NCBI GenBank assembly: GCA_030145325.1
Contig: JAQYVW010000014.1
Location: 1 to 56,750 of the forward strand
Source of the DNA: Desulfurivibrionaceae bacterium
Lineage (GTDB): Bacteria > Desulfobacterota > Desulfobulbia > Desulfobulbales > UBA5123
DNA: 56,750 nucleotides
Direction of reading: 5' to 3'
The translations under genes and the position numbers were made by a program. The notes below the pieces were generated by a model. That model was not told where the DNA came from. It ran no database searches and was given only the letters and a program-made list of their open reading frames with translations. Positions within the stretch are counted from its first letter, which is position 1, and each line of letters opens with the position of its first letter. Positions 8,283 through 16,927 of this stretch are shown piece after piece.

Positions 8283-9686
8283 TTAGACCAGGCACTGCGT
8301 TGGGGCATTCTCATCGTTTTGTTCGTCGGTTTGTCGTTCTCGAAGCTTGAAGGCCGCCACCAGCATTTGCATCTGAGCTGCCTGCCCAGAAAGTTCCTCG
8401 GCGGCTGCCGCAGATTCTTCCGATTTGGCTGTGTTTTGTAAGGTAACAGCGTCGACTTGATCCAGTCCTTGGTTGATTTGGTCGATCCCTTGTGCCTGCT
8501 CGTTGGATGCTGCTGAGATTTCTCCTGCTAATTCGGTCATTTTGGTCACCGAGGTGACTATTTCCGCTAAGGCTTCGGCGGTGCGGGCGGCGATCTGCAT
8601 GCCGTTTTTAGACTTTTCAACCGAGCCCTCGATGAGTTCAGCGGTCTCTTTGGCGGCCTTGGCGCTTCTGGCTGCCAGGTTTCTAACTTCCTCCGCCACC
8701 ACGGCGAAGCCCTTGCCGTGGCGTCCGGCCCGTGCCGCTTCCACTGCTGCGTTCAGGGCCAGCAGGTTGGTCTGGAAGGCGATCTCGTCAATCACCCGGA
8801 TAATGTTGGATATACTTTGCCCGGCTTCGTCAATTTCTTCCATGGCGCCCATCATTTCTTCCATATGAGCGTTGCCTTTATCGCCAGCGGCTCGTGCCTG
8901 GGATGAAAGTTGGTGGGCTTGTTCGGCGTTTTCCGCATTCATTTTGGTCTGTGAGGCCATTTCGGTGATTGAGCTTGAAATCTCTTCGAGAGCGGCCGCC
9001 TGCTGGGTAGCGCCCTGGGATAATATCTGGCTGGTACCGGATAGTTCGACGGAGTAGGTAGAGATCTCTTCGGTGACCAGCTTAACGTTGCCGATGACAT
9101 TGCCGAGACTTTCCTGCATCATTTGGAACGCTTTGCCCAGGGCGTCTTTATCTGAGGATAGTTCCACTTGCTGGGTAAGGTCTCCTTTGGCAATCTCCAG
9201 GGCCAGGTTTTCGCGGTCATGAAAGTAGTTGGCCAAACCCATGATGATTGAGCCCAGTTGTTCTATTTCGGTCTTGGCCCCATAGAGATCGCAGGTTCGA
9301 CAATCGATCCCTTTTTTGGCCCGTGGGCAGTGTTTAACCACCGCATTGGAGCCACTGCTTACCCAGCAGTGATCCAACTTGTTGTAACTGGGACAGGTTT
9401 TTCGACCGCAGTTTCTGACCCTGGAACAATTAACCGGGGTGCCCATGGGCATTGAACCGGTGGTGTCGCCTAAGCCGATGCGGTTAAGGAAATCCATTGA
9501 CTCGGTCAGGGGGGTCAAGATGCTTTTGCTGACCAGAAAGGCTGTTCCGGTGGCGGTGATAACTGCGGCCACAGTAATAATAGTCTTCATCCAGACGGAT
9601 TCGGCGCGAAGTCCGAAAAAGCAGAAAATAGCGCTCACGATGGCGACAGCCATGAATGATAAGGTCAGTTTTATGGAGATTCTCAT
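8283..9686 (-). CDS. Methyl-accepting chemotaxis protein with cytoplasmic Cys-rich (two-CW-like) domain
   Basis: A 467-residue chemoreceptor. Two membrane segments (about 7-24 and 34-53) are separated by only a short loop, so there is no real periplasmic sensor. Residues about 85-135 hold seven cysteines spaced like the two-CW domain ([29 protein letters not shown]), which probably binds a metal or senses redox state. A helical stretch leads to the signalling hairpin with the invariant tip around [18 protein letters not shown], which docks CheA and CheW. The start is placed at ATG 9686, with AAGG upstream; a longer frame to 9767 would begin inside the mobile element. No other chemotaxis gene is in the window. 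Confidence 0.88.
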   Translation of the reverse strand: MRISIKLTLSFMAVAIVSAIFCFFGLRAESVWMKTIITVAAVITATGTAFLVSKSILTPLTESMDFLNRIGLGDTTGSMPMGTPVNCSRVRNCGRKTCPSYNKLDHCWVSSGSNAVVKHCPRAKKGIDCRTCDLYGAKTEIEQLGSIIMGLANYFHDRENLALEIAKGDLTQQVELSSDKDALGKAFQMMQESLGNVIGNVKLVTEEISTYSVELSGTSQILSQGATQQAAALEEISSSITEMASQTKMNAENAEQAHQLSSQARAAGDKGNAHMEEMMGAMEEIDEAGQSISNIIRVIDEIAFQTNLLALNAAVEAARAGRHGKGFAVVAEEVRNLAARSAKAAKETAELIEGSVEKSKNGMQIAARTAEALAEIVTSVTKMTELAGEISAASNEQAQGIDQINQGLDQVDAVTLQNTAKSEESAAAAEELSGQAAQMQMLVAAFKLRERQTDEQNDENAPTQCLV

Positions 9687-9755
9687 CTGTTTGCCCTTCT
9701 TGTAATGTTGTTGCTGGCCGCGTTGCGGTGGTGTTTTTGTCTTTCTGGTTAGTTC

Positions 9756-9946
9756 GTGCCTGTCCATAAATGGTCTTTTCGGAGTCTCACAGGTTCGCTA
9801 CCTGCCCGATCTCTGCGTCATGCTCAAAAAATAATGCTCGGAGGTAAGCGAAACGAAGTGGAGACTCCGATATCATGTGTATGCCTGTGCTTATTTTTTT
9901 CGCACTCCTTAATCTACGACAAAAATCCTCATTTATGGACAGACAC
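9756..9946. mobile_element. Short inverted-repeat transposon-like element (MITE), copy A
   Basis: 191 bases bounded by GTGCCTGTCCATAAATG at the left and, as reverse complement, GTGTCTGTCCATAAATG at the right. Internal arms TCGGAGTCTC (9779-9788) and GAGACTCCGA (9861-9870), extended by GGTTCGCTACCT versus AGGTAAGCGAAAC, would fold much of it into one long hairpin. It has no real coding capacity. It is nearly identical to copy B over the first 150 bases, which implies recent spread. It sits just upstream of the chemoreceptor gene and could affect its expression. Confidence 0.75.
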
Positions 9947-9954
9947 TAGCTAAA

Positions 9955-10022
9955 CCATCCCGGAATGTGGATCTCGGGATGGGGGTGGAAATTATTATTG
10001 ATGGACTGGTAAAAAGTCCATC
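9955..10022 (-). terminator. Two stem-loops downstream of the hybrid kinase gene
   Basis: GATGGACT (10000-10007) pairs with AGTCCATC (10015-10022) just beyond the kinase stop at 10029. CCATCCCG (9955-9962) pairs with CGGGATGG (9975-9982) a little further on. Neither has a strong U-tract on the minus strand, so they may act as transcript-end stabilisers or weak terminators. Confidence 0.4.
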
Positions 10023-10028
10023 CTACCG

Positions 10029-12803
10029 CTACATCGGTTGTGTGTGGTAAGCAGTTGTTCCCAAGGTGTCTGAGATTGCTTGTTCCAGTTCCTCGATCCC
10101 GTACGGTTTTTGAATGAAGCGGAGCTTCTGTTCATGGATGTCCCCTCGCCGGGAGCGATGATCCGGGTAGCCGCTGGTCATGAGTATTTTCAGTTGTGGT
10201 ATTTCGGTGAGAAAATCATGGGCCAGGTTGACGCCGTTGCCGTCCGGTAAGGCGACATCGCTGAAAACAAGATGGAGGTGTTCTTTCTCCTGGGCAAAGA
10301 TGGCACGCGCGGTGGCGATGTTTTCGGCGGAAAGAACCCGGAAGCCTCTGTCTTCAAGGATCTTCAGGGCTATCTCCATGACATCCTTTTCATCTTCAAT
10401 CAATAGCACCAGTCGGTCATTGCCCACCAAAGGCACTGTTGGCTGCTGGGCGGCAGTTGTTGTTTCTTTATCATCGTTGGTCGCTGAGGTTTGCGGCAGG
10501 TAAATATTGAAGATGGTGCCTTGTTTCAACTCGCTGTAAGCGTTTACCCAGCCGCCATGTTGTTTGGCGATTCCGTAAACGATGGCCAGGCCAAGGCCGG
10601 TGCCTTTCCCTTCCGGTTTGGTGGAGAAGAACGGGTCGAAGATGTGGGCAAGATCATTCTGGTTGATCCCGCTACCGGTGTCGGTGACGGATAGGACCAC
10701 GTAATGGCCTGATTTTGATTTGGAGATCTGTTTTTCTTGATTATCTGTAATGAAGGTGTTTTTTGTCGAGATGATGATTTCGCCGCCGTCCGGCATGGCA
10801 TCGCGGGCATTGACCACCAGATTGGTAAGCGCTTGTTCGATGTTGCCTTGGTCGGCCCTGGTCATGGTCAGGTCAGCGGCAAGCTCAAGGGTAATCGTGA
10901 TATCTTCGCCGATCAGGCGATTGAGCATCTCGCGAATGTTTTTAATGGTTTTGTTTATATTGGTGGGTGGATATTCATCGACGATGGAATTTTTGCGACT
11001 GAATAATAAAAGTTGACGGACCAGAGCACTGGCTCTGTCGGCGGAAGTCATGATCTGGTCAAGATGTTTGCGGATATTTGCTGCAACCTCAGTGTTGGCC
11101 TTTAGGGTGGCGAGTTGGACGTTGCCGATGATGGCGGTGAGGATATTGTTGAAATCATGCGCCACGCCGCCAGCCAGCATGCCCACCGCTTCCATCTTTT
11201 GGGATTGTAGAAGCTGGGCCCAGATCTTTTTCTTTTCTTCCTCGTTCTTTTTGCGTTCGGTAATATCAACATTGTATTCGATCACCTGTTTGACGTTGCC
11301 GTTCCGGTCGAAGATCGGGTAGGCATAGACCTCGAAATATGATCCCTCGCCGTTACTGTCGCAGTGGATATGTTCCACCTGTACTGGTCGTTTGCTCAGT
11401 TTGACCTCGGCCAGGGCGCAGTTATGTTCTTCGCCGGTGCATGGTGTGTCGCGGTCGTGGGTCATGGCGTGGCAGGTCAGTCCCTCTTTCGGCCTGGTGG
11501 TTAGGGCGTACGCGGCATGGTTGGCAAGGACGATCTCGTGTGTTTCCGCATCAATGACATAGAAGGGGTTGGTCAGCGATTCGATGATGTTCTGTAGAAA
11601 CTCCCGTTGTTCAAGATTCCGTTCTTCCGCCAGGGAACGTTCCTGGATTTCCTGCTGTAGAATAGTATTGGCTTCGGCAAGTTCCGATGTCCGTGTGTCC
11701 ACGCGCAGTTCCAGAGCGTCATGGGCTTGTTGGAGTTCTTCTTTGGCCTGGTGGTTTTCTTCCACAGACAATTCAAGCTTGCCCACCAACCGATGGATGG
11801 TCAGCGAGATGATGAGTAAGGCTGCCCCGACCAGTGTCACCGTGATCAGAACCGAGTGGATGATAAATTTTCTTTTGGTGGAAAGTTTTTCAGAGATGTC
11901 CTGGAGGACGATGATCTTGCCGATGGCTTCGCCGCGATAGTTTCTTAGGGCGCTGCGACTGTGGATTAAATTGGTTGTGTTGTTAAAGGTCACCTGCTGG
12001 TGGTTTTGTTCTAAATCAAGGCTTGCCGGGAATTCCCGGTACAGATCTTTTCCTTCCGTGGCCAGGAAGTAATGGCCTACCTTGCGTACATCCCCTTGGT
12101 TAAAGACCGCTTTTTGCCACACCTCGGCATTGATCGCGATGGTCACTTCGGTGTGCAGCCTCTTTTTGATGGCATCGGTGAGTTGCTGCGCTGAAATACC
12201 GAACTCCATGATACCGATATATTGGTCATCTTTGTAGAGGGGGTGGGCAATCCAGTAGATGGCACCGTGCTTGCCGATGTCAAAGCCGGCGGCGGTCTGC
12301 TTGGTGCTGCCCACTTGGCTGATTATTTCTCTGGATTCGCTGATGTTGTCGCCATGAAGGTCCGGTTGCTGCACCCGCAGGAAAACGGTGCCGTCCGGTA
12401 AGGTGAAGTCAAGGGCGTGGAAGTATTGGTTCTCTTGTTGCAGGACTTCAAATTCGTGGGATGCTTGGGTTAAAAGATCCTCGCGGTTGCGGGCGGCAAA
12501 GGCGGCAATAATCGGCGGGTGCGCTTCTTCAATGTGTTGAATCCTGGTCAGGTATGGCGACAACGAATACCTGAGCACGGCATTAACAATGGTATCGATA
12601 TGTTTTTCTTCTTTGTTGAGGCTGTCTTTGAGGGCGATGGTTTGTTGGGATATGCCCTGGTGGAGAAAAAAACCGGATAAGGTGAAAAGGACAATGCAGA
12701 CGGTGAAAACGGTACGATTCTTAATGTTCATGAAGGAGTTTTTCCATAACTTGTTCATGAAAATGCCACAGGACGACAACGTCTTTTGGTTGTGGTCAGG
12801 CAT
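10029..12803 (-). CDS. Hybrid sensor histidine kinase: Cache-like sensor, PAS, HisKA, HATPase, receiver
   Basis: A 924-residue hybrid kinase. A membrane segment near residue 30-50, a periplasmic sensor region of about 260 residues and a second membrane segment near 320-340 precede a coiled coil. A PAS domain follows (about 410-530) with cysteines in LTCHAMTHDRDTPC, then a kinase core of the NtrB-like type (GGVAHDFNNILTAIIGN), an N-box NLVVNARDAMP and G-boxes TDTGSGI and GTGLGLA. A C-terminal receiver has DVALPDGNG as phospho-acceptor site and KPY near the end. The cysteines in the PAS domain suggest heme or redox sensing, which is inference. The start is uncertain: methionines at 12803, 12758 and 12731 are all possible and none has a good ribosome site. 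Confidence 0.85.
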   Translation of the reverse strand: MPDHNQKTLSSCGIFMNKLWKNSFMNIKNRTVFTVCIVLFTLSGFFLHQGISQQTIALKDSLNKEEKHIDTIVNAVLRYSLSPYLTRIQHIEEAHPPIIAAFAARNREDLLTQASHEFEVLQQENQYFHALDFTLPDGTVFLRVQQPDLHGDNISESREIISQVGSTKQTAAGFDIGKHGAIYWIAHPLYKDDQYIGIMEFGISAQQLTDAIKKRLHTEVTIAINAEVWQKAVFNQGDVRKVGHYFLATEGKDLYREFPASLDLEQNHQQVTFNNTTNLIHSRSALRNYRGEAIGKIIVLQDISEKLSTKRKFIIHSVLITVTLVGAALLIISLTIHRLVGKLELSVEENHQAKEELQQAHDALELRVDTRTSELAEANTILQQEIQERSLAEERNLEQREFLQNIIESLTNPFYVIDAETHEIVLANHAAYALTTRPKEGLTCHAMTHDRDTPCTGEEHNCALAEVKLSKRPVQVEHIHCDSNGEGSYFEVYAYPIFDRNGNVKQVIEYNVDITERKKNEEEKKKIWAQLLQSQKMEAVGMLAGGVAHDFNNILTAIIGNVQLATLKANTEVAANIRKHLDQIMTSADRASALVRQLLLFSRKNSIVDEYPPTNINKTIKNIREMLNRLIGEDITITLELAADLTMTRADQGNIEQALTNLVVNARDAMPDGGEIIISTKNTFITDNQEKQISKSKSGHYVVLSVTDTGSGINQNDLAHIFDPFFSTKPEGKGTGLGLAIVYGIAKQHGGWVNAYSELKQGTIFNIYLPQTSATNDDKETTTAAQQPTVPLVGNDRLVLLIEDEKDVMEIALKILEDRGFRVLSAENIATARAIFAQEKEHLHLVFSDVALPDGNGVNLAHDFLTEIPQLKILMTSGYPDHRSRRGDIHEQKLRFIQKPYGIEELEQAISDTLGTTAYHTQPM

Positions 12804-13109
12804 TCCTAAAGGTGACCTGTTGGTGGTTAATTATTATTAAACTTTAGCCGCAGGAAGGTAGATGGGCAACAGATTTCGATGCTGATGTGGAATAAATTTT
12901 ATCCGCTTAACATGTAAATGGTGGTGTTAAAGTTTTTCGTTGAATACTGGCAAGGTCGAGGGGAGAACGATTGGCGGCGATTGAGGATGTTGGTGGCGTT
13001 GCTCTTTATCATTCAAGGCGGCGGGGCAAGGGAATGACGACATGGGCAGGGTAATCAGTAGCCGTTATCCAGCTGTGTAAAGAGGGCTAACCGTTCGACT
13101 CCCGGTCCG
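12804..13109. other. Intergenic region, nothing convincing seen
   Basis: About 306 bases between two minus-strand genes. It must hold the promoter of the hybrid kinase, but I see no clear -35/-10 pair, RNA gene, repeat or credible small gene. Confidence 0.5.
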
Positions 13110-13610
13110 TCATTTCTTGTTTTGGAAGCCTTCCTGGAGCCACTCCTCCACCTGAAACGGGCTGGGCATTCGACCGCTGCTTTTCACCTGTTCATTAATG
13201 ATCAGGGCCGGGGTCTGGGTGACTCCGTAGCGCCAGATTTCGTCCAACTCGTTAACATGTTCGACATCAGCGGCTATTCCAAGTTTTTGCAGGGCCTCAA
13301 TGACCAAGGTGTTAAGTTTGTTGCAGGAAACGCAACCGGGGCCGAGGATACGAATGTCCAGCCCAGTGGGGCGTGAAACTGTCTCTCCCCGCTGTTTGCG
13401 CATTTCGCGCCGTAGCGCTTCCCGGTAGAGTTCTTTTGCCCCAGTGGGGATATAGTTGTCCTTGCTGACAGCGGCAAAAAGTTGTTCTACGGCAACTTCT
13501 TCATCGTAGTCTTTGTCGCCGAGTATACGATTCAAGGCGATATCAAGGCCCATTAGGCCGATGGTGGCATTGCCGATTTTGATGGCGCGTTGGGTGGGCC
13601 GATCGCTCAT
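13110..13610 (-). CDS. Thioredoxin-fold redox protein with N-terminal helical domain
   Basis: A 166-residue protein. The first 80 residues form a small helical domain I cannot name. Residues about 85-155 match the small redox-active disulfide (thioredoxin_3-like) family, with the active-site pair C93 and C96 in GPGCVSCNKL and the cis-proline turn VTQTPALIIN. Such proteins reduce or shuttle disulfides, often with a dedicated reductase. Start ATG 13610 has GGAAG five bases upstream. The thioredoxin reductase-like gene in the window (16928) is a possible but unproven partner, and the two are not in one operon. Confidence 0.75.
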   Translation of the reverse strand: MSDRPTQRAIKIGNATIGLMGLDIALNRILGDKDYDEEVAVEQLFAAVSKDNYIPTGAKELYREALRREMRKQRGETVSRPTGLDIRILGPGCVSCNKLNTLVIEALQKLGIAADVEHVNELDEIWRYGVTQTPALIINEQVKSSGRMPSPFQVEEWLQEGFQNKK

Positions 13611-13805
13611 AATATCTTCCGTGAAAAAAGGTTCATCTGTTCATTAGCCGGGAAACATTGTTATTCCGTTTTGAGGGTGGTTGGTAATGAAAGGTCATCT
13701 TACTCAAGATTATGGTGGGGCGCCAGCGCTGAAATGATGGTGAGGAGGGGGCGGGCGATGGTGTTTCTGTTGTTCGGGAAAGGTTTGCGGTGTATGGTTT
13801 TTTCT

Positions 13806-13827
13806 TTAAGAATAAACTTATTCTTAA
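13806..13827. promoter_or_regulatory. 22-bp perfect palindrome, operator-like
   Basis: TTAAGAATAA (13806-13815) and TTATTCTTAA (13818-13827) are exact inverted copies with a two-base spacer, 57 bases before the start of the gene at 13885. The size and symmetry fit a dimeric repressor or activator site; the regulator is unknown. Confidence 0.4.
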
Positions 13828-13884
13828 CGGGGATATGCTGGTCTCGCAATCGTTGAATAACCAAATTCGCAAAGGATTTAAACC

Positions 13885-14226
13885 ATGATCAATCGTGCCG
13901 TCCTGATTTTGAAGCTGAAGAAGCCTTTTGTGCAGTGGATCAACGAAACGGATCCTAATAATAAATTGCCAGAGGTCACCATGGCCCAGGCCAACCGGGA
14001 ACGCACCGTTTATCTGCTCAATGATTTGGATGCGGAAGGCTTGGATGAATGGATTGAGCTCAACTGTGCCAACCTGTTTGAAAGCGAACTTGAGGATTGG
14101 TACACCGACCAATCCCTCTGGCCGCAGAGCCGGGACATGAAGTTGTTCAAAAAATGGTTTGCCCCCGAATGCCACCCGGTGCTCATTGATGCCGGTTTTG
14201 GGCCGATTGTTGACGACGGGCTGTGA
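13885..14226 (+). CDS. Hypothetical protein, 113 residues, acidic
   Basis: I do not recognise the family by name. The protein is acidic and tryptophan-rich, with EDWYTDQSLWPQ and FKKWFAPECHPVLIDAG, and has no signal peptide or membrane segment. It looks like a small globular cytoplasmic protein. AGGA lies about 8 bases before the ATG. A palindromic operator-like site lies upstream, suggesting regulated expression. The good codon structure and the ribosome site argue that it is a real gene; the opposite-strand frame across it does not look like a protein. Confidence 0.65.
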   Translation: MINRAVLILKLKKPFVQWINETDPNNKLPEVTMAQANRERTVYLLNDLDAEGLDEWIELNCANLFESELEDWYTDQSLWPQSRDMKLFKKWFAPECHPVLIDAGFGPIVDDGL

Positions 14227-14239
14227 AAGGGGGGCGGTT

Positions 14240-14485
14240 CTACACTAAAACCGAGAACCCGCCCGGTCGTTTGGGTGTTTCTTCCTGCTGGTCAGCCTCC
14301 CTGGCGGAGGCTGACTTTGGGGACTGCGCTGGCTGGGCGAGCTTGAAATCCGCGTAAAACTCCTGGCCGCAGGAGGGGCAGGCCAGGAGCATGCCGCCGA
14401 TATGATCCGGGAAGCGCAACTGCTGGTCGCATTGGGGGCAGATCTTAATGGTTTCTTCCGGTACCGGAGGTTGGGGGAGTCGCAT
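14240..14485 (-). CDS. Small zinc-ribbon protein
   Basis: An 81-residue frame with two CxxC pairs, C16/C19 (CPQC) and C36/C39 (CPSCG), spaced as in zinc-ribbon domains such as the MJ0042-type fingers. The intervening sequence LRFPDHIGG is also typical. The last third is polar and Lys/Glu/Pro-rich. No good ribosome site precedes ATG 14485, so the start is uncertain. It ends 13 bases from the end of the convergent gene at 13885-14226. Function unknown; a nucleic-acid or protein-binding role is only a guess. Confidence 0.5.
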   Translation of the reverse strand: MRLPQPPVPEETIKICPQCDQQLRFPDHIGGMLLACPSCGQEFYADFKLAQPAQSPKSASAREADQQEETPKRPGGFSVLV

Positions 14486-14750
14486 GTACTCATAAAAAAC
14501 TATGGTGGGCTGGATGGCAAGAAGTTTAAATGATACTGGTGGCGGCCCGGTGATCTGGTTCGCTACCAGACGCTCATTTCCCCGTTTCCGGCTGAGTGCG
14601 ACAAGCGATAGGGAATCGGGATGGTGTTGGCAAAGGAAAGTTCGGTGTCGTCTTTGCCACCCCTGGCGGGAGTTGATTGGAAAATGACAGACCCCGCCCG
14701 GTAATTCTGAAATGCGCTGCTCTTGATTTGGGCGATAAAGGAGGCATGCC

Positions 14751-14806
14751 CACCGGGGGGGCTCTTTCTACTGGTTGAGCCCCTCCGGTGCAGGATTCTT
14801 TTTTTT
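14751..14806 (+). terminator. Strong GC-rich hairpin followed by a T-run, orphan terminator-like
   Basis: CACCGGGGGGGCTC (14751-14764) pairs with GAGCCCCTCCGGTG (14777-14790) over 14 bp with one G-U pair. Eight T follow at 14799-14806 after a short gap. No plus-strand gene ends just before it, so it may insulate the downstream defence-like operon or end a small RNA. Confidence 0.5.
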
Positions 14807-14846
14807 CACAAGACCTTGATCATATTGGCATATGTTAGCAGCAGGA

Positions 14847-14874
14847 TTGATTTTTATATCGAAGGCAGTATCAT
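14847..14874 (+). promoter_or_regulatory. Possible sigma-70 promoter for the AAA/DUF4276 operon
   Basis: TTGATT (14847-14852) and TATCAT (14869-14874) are separated by 16 bases, matching 4/6 and 5/6 of consensus, about 108 bases before the ATG at 14983. Confidence 0.35.
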
Positions 14875-14982
14875 TGGAAAGAATTTACCGGGGTTCGGGT
14901 GCTAGCAAAAAAATAGGTTCTTAATGGATCTGTTTTCATCGACAGAAGGACTCAAGGCTGAGGATGGGTTGGGGAGAACAGC

Positions 14983-16170
14983 ATGAAAATTGAAGCGATA
15001 CGATTGAAGAATTTTAAAGCTTTTCAGGATGCGGAGTTGACGGATATTCCCAGTCTCTGTGTGGTGGTTGGTGCGAACGGGACCGGGAAAAGCACAATTT
15101 TCAGCGTGTTCGGTTTTCTTCGCGATGCCTTGACCTCCAATGTTAACACGGCGCTCATGAAGTTGGGCGGCAGCCGGGGGATTAAAGAGGTGCGCAGCCG
15201 GAATGCCAACGGGCCCATCGAGATAGAATTGAAATTTCGTGCCAAGCCGGACAGCCCGCTGACTACTTATTTTCTGCAGATTAACGAAAAGGGCGGCAAG
15301 GCCTTGGTGGAAAGGGAGATCCTTAAATATCGACGTGGCAGTAGTGGCCAACCGTGGCATTTTTTGGATTTTTCCAAGGGGAGGGGGACGGCGGTCACCA
15401 ACGAACTTGATTCGGTAACGGATGTGGGAGACCTTAATCGTGAGGAGCAGGTTCTGAAATCCCCTGATATCCTCGCCATCAAGGGGCTGGCGCAATTTGA
15501 ACGGTTTCCTGCCGTGATGGCGTTGGGCAATCTCATTGAAAATTGGCACGTCTCGGATTTTCACATCAGCAAGGCTCGACCGGAACAGGAAGCCGGCTAT
15601 GCGGAAAATCTGTCGCGCGAGGGAGAAAATCTTTCGTTGGTGATTCAATATCTGCACAGTAATCATCCCGAAGTCTTTGAGAGGATACTGGATCTTCTTA
15701 AAAAAAGAGTACCGGGGATTTTAGATGTGGATTCCAAGACCACCGAAGAAGGGCGGGTGCTGTTGAAGTTTCAGGACGGGGTGTTTGAAGATCCTTTTCT
15801 TGCTCGCTATGTGTCGGATGGCACCATAAAGATGCTGGCCTACCTCACCCTGCTCTACGATCCCAACCCTCATCCGTTGCTATGCGTAGAGGAGCCAGAG
15901 AATCAACTTTATCCCAAACTTCTATGGGAACTCGCTGAGGAGTTTCGCTCTTACGCCAATCGCGGCGGGCAAGTTTTTGTTTCCACCCATTCGCCGGATT
16001 TTCTTAACGCTGCAAGGCTTGAGGAGGTTTTCTGGCTGGTCAAGACTGACGGCTACACGCAGATCTGTCGCGCAAAGGATGACGTGCAGCTTGCGACCTA
16101 TATGGCAGAAGGCGATCAGATGGGATATCTCTGGGAGCAGGGTTTCTTTGTGGGGGCTGACCCCCGATGA
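14983..16170 (+). CDS. AAA-family (ABC/SMC-like) ATPase of a putative two-gene defence system
   Basis: A 395-residue ATPase. The N-terminus IEAIRLKNFKAF is the typical opening of RecF/SMC-like AAA ATPases. Walker A is GANGTGKST (30-38), Walker B is LLCVEEPENQLYP and the switch histidine lies in FVSTHSPDFL. The central region is helical and variable, as in RloA, OLD and PtuA-type proteins. It overlaps the next gene, a DUF4276 protein, by four bases (ATGA), which implies translational coupling and joint function. ATPase plus TOPRIM-like nuclease pairs (PARIS, Gabija, RloAB-like) act in phage defence, so that role is inferred here. A GGGGAGAA ribosome site precedes the ATG. Confidence 0.85.
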   Translation: MKIEAIRLKNFKAFQDAELTDIPSLCVVVGANGTGKSTIFSVFGFLRDALTSNVNTALMKLGGSRGIKEVRSRNANGPIEIELKFRAKPDSPLTTYFLQINEKGGKALVEREILKYRRGSSGQPWHFLDFSKGRGTAVTNELDSVTDVGDLNREEQVLKSPDILAIKGLAQFERFPAVMALGNLIENWHVSDFHISKARPEQEAGYAENLSREGENLSLVIQYLHSNHPEVFERILDLLKKRVPGILDVDSKTTEEGRVLLKFQDGVFEDPFLARYVSDGTIKMLAYLTLLYDPNPHPLLCVEEPENQLYPKLLWELAEEFRSYANRGGQVFVSTHSPDFLNAARLEEVFWLVKTDGYTQICRAKDDVQLATYMAEGDQMGYLWEQGFFVGADPR

Positions 16171-16727
16171 AAACCATCGTATTTTTTTTGGAAGAGCCCT
16201 CGGCGCGAGAAATGCTCGAAGGGGTTTTGCCGCGACTGCTTCCTGATAATATTCAGATTCGATACTTGGTGTTCAAAGGTAAGCAGGATTTGGAGAAAAA
16301 TATGACAAGGAAGCTGCGTGGTTGGCAACTGCCTGATTCTGTTTTTGTGGTGATGCGAGACCAGGACTCGGGAGATTGTCGGGCGATAAAATCTAAATTG
16401 GCCGACCTCTGCCGTTTGGCTGGACGAGAAGGTGTGTTGCTCAGAGTTGCTTGTCGGGAATTGGAAAGCTTTTACCTGGGCGATTTGGCAGCGGTTGAAC
16501 AAGGTCTTGGTCTCAAGGGATTGAAGGTTCAGCAGGAGAGAAAAAAATTCAGGGAACCGGATAGCTTAGGGAGTCCTTCCGTAGAACTTGAGAAGTTGAC
16601 CCAAAAAGTTTATCAGAAGGTTGCCGGTTCCCGTGCGATTGCACCTTTCTTGAGCCTTGAGGGAAATCGTTCCCGAAGTTTCAATGTTCTTGTCTCTGGA
16701 ATCAAAAAAGTTGTTTCTGTCTCGTGA
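16167..16727 (+). CDS. DUF4276 family protein, TOPRIM-like putative nuclease
   Basis: A 186-residue protein whose layout fits DUF4276. An N-terminal strand is followed by E9/E10 (LEEPSARE), then an acidic motif D65-x-D67 with D70 (RDQDSGDC), and the conserved CRELESFYLGD. The early glutamate plus the DxD motif resemble the metal-binding site of TOPRIM domains, which cut or join nucleic acid phosphodiesters. The gene starts inside the last codons of the ATPase gene, so the two products are probably made in fixed ratio and form a complex. Nuclease activity and phage defence are inference. The operon ends here; a T-rich segment follows before the next gene. Confidence 0.8.
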   Translation: MKTIVFFLEEPSAREMLEGVLPRLLPDNIQIRYLVFKGKQDLEKNMTRKLRGWQLPDSVFVVMRDQDSGDCRAIKSKLADLCRLAGREGVLLRVACRELESFYLGDLAAVEQGLGLKGLKVQQERKKFREPDSLGSPSVELEKLTQKVYQKVAGSRAIAPFLSLEGNRSRSFNVLVSGIKKVVSVS

Positions 16728-16856
16728 TGGGAAAGGAGACTTCCGCAATACGACATTTTTTTCCTGATCAAGAGATTATTCCCTTTCATCATCCCTGAAA
16801 ATCTTGTTGTGTCTTCTGCTCCCGGTTGCCAAAAGGGCGGGTTCGGTGTACCTTTG

Positions 16857-16907
16857 CGGCCTGTAAAAGAGAATATTATTTCGGTCGATTTCGGGCCGTT
16901 TTTTTTT
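16857..16907 (+). terminator. Weak terminator-like element after the AAA/DUF4276 pair
   Basis: A GGCC-containing pair of arms (CGGCC near 16857 and GGCCG near 16893) precedes a long T-run just upstream of the next gene. The stem is short and the loop large, so this is tentative. Confidence 0.25.
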
Positions 16908-16927
16908 GTTTTTAAGGAGAAGTGGAA

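Larger units (their letters stand above)
14486..14982. other. Intergenic region with a strong hairpin and a candidate promoter
   Basis: Nearly 500 bases without a convincing gene. The short frame at 14502-14687 is rejected. It holds a GC-rich terminator-like hairpin (14751-14806) with no gene directly upstream on that strand, and a possible promoter (14847-14874) for the AAA/DUF4276 pair. A segment around 14552-14578 (GGTTCGCTACC) faintly recalls the internal arm of the mobile repeat. Confidence 0.5.

Noticed and set aside
14502-14687. 61-codon plus-strand frame
   Set aside because: Composition does not look protein-coding and there is no ribosome site.
14902-15666. 254-codon open frame on the minus strand
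   Set aside because: It lies opposite the well-supported AAA ATPase gene, lacks recognisable motifs and is the typical antisense shadow of a GC-rich coding region.
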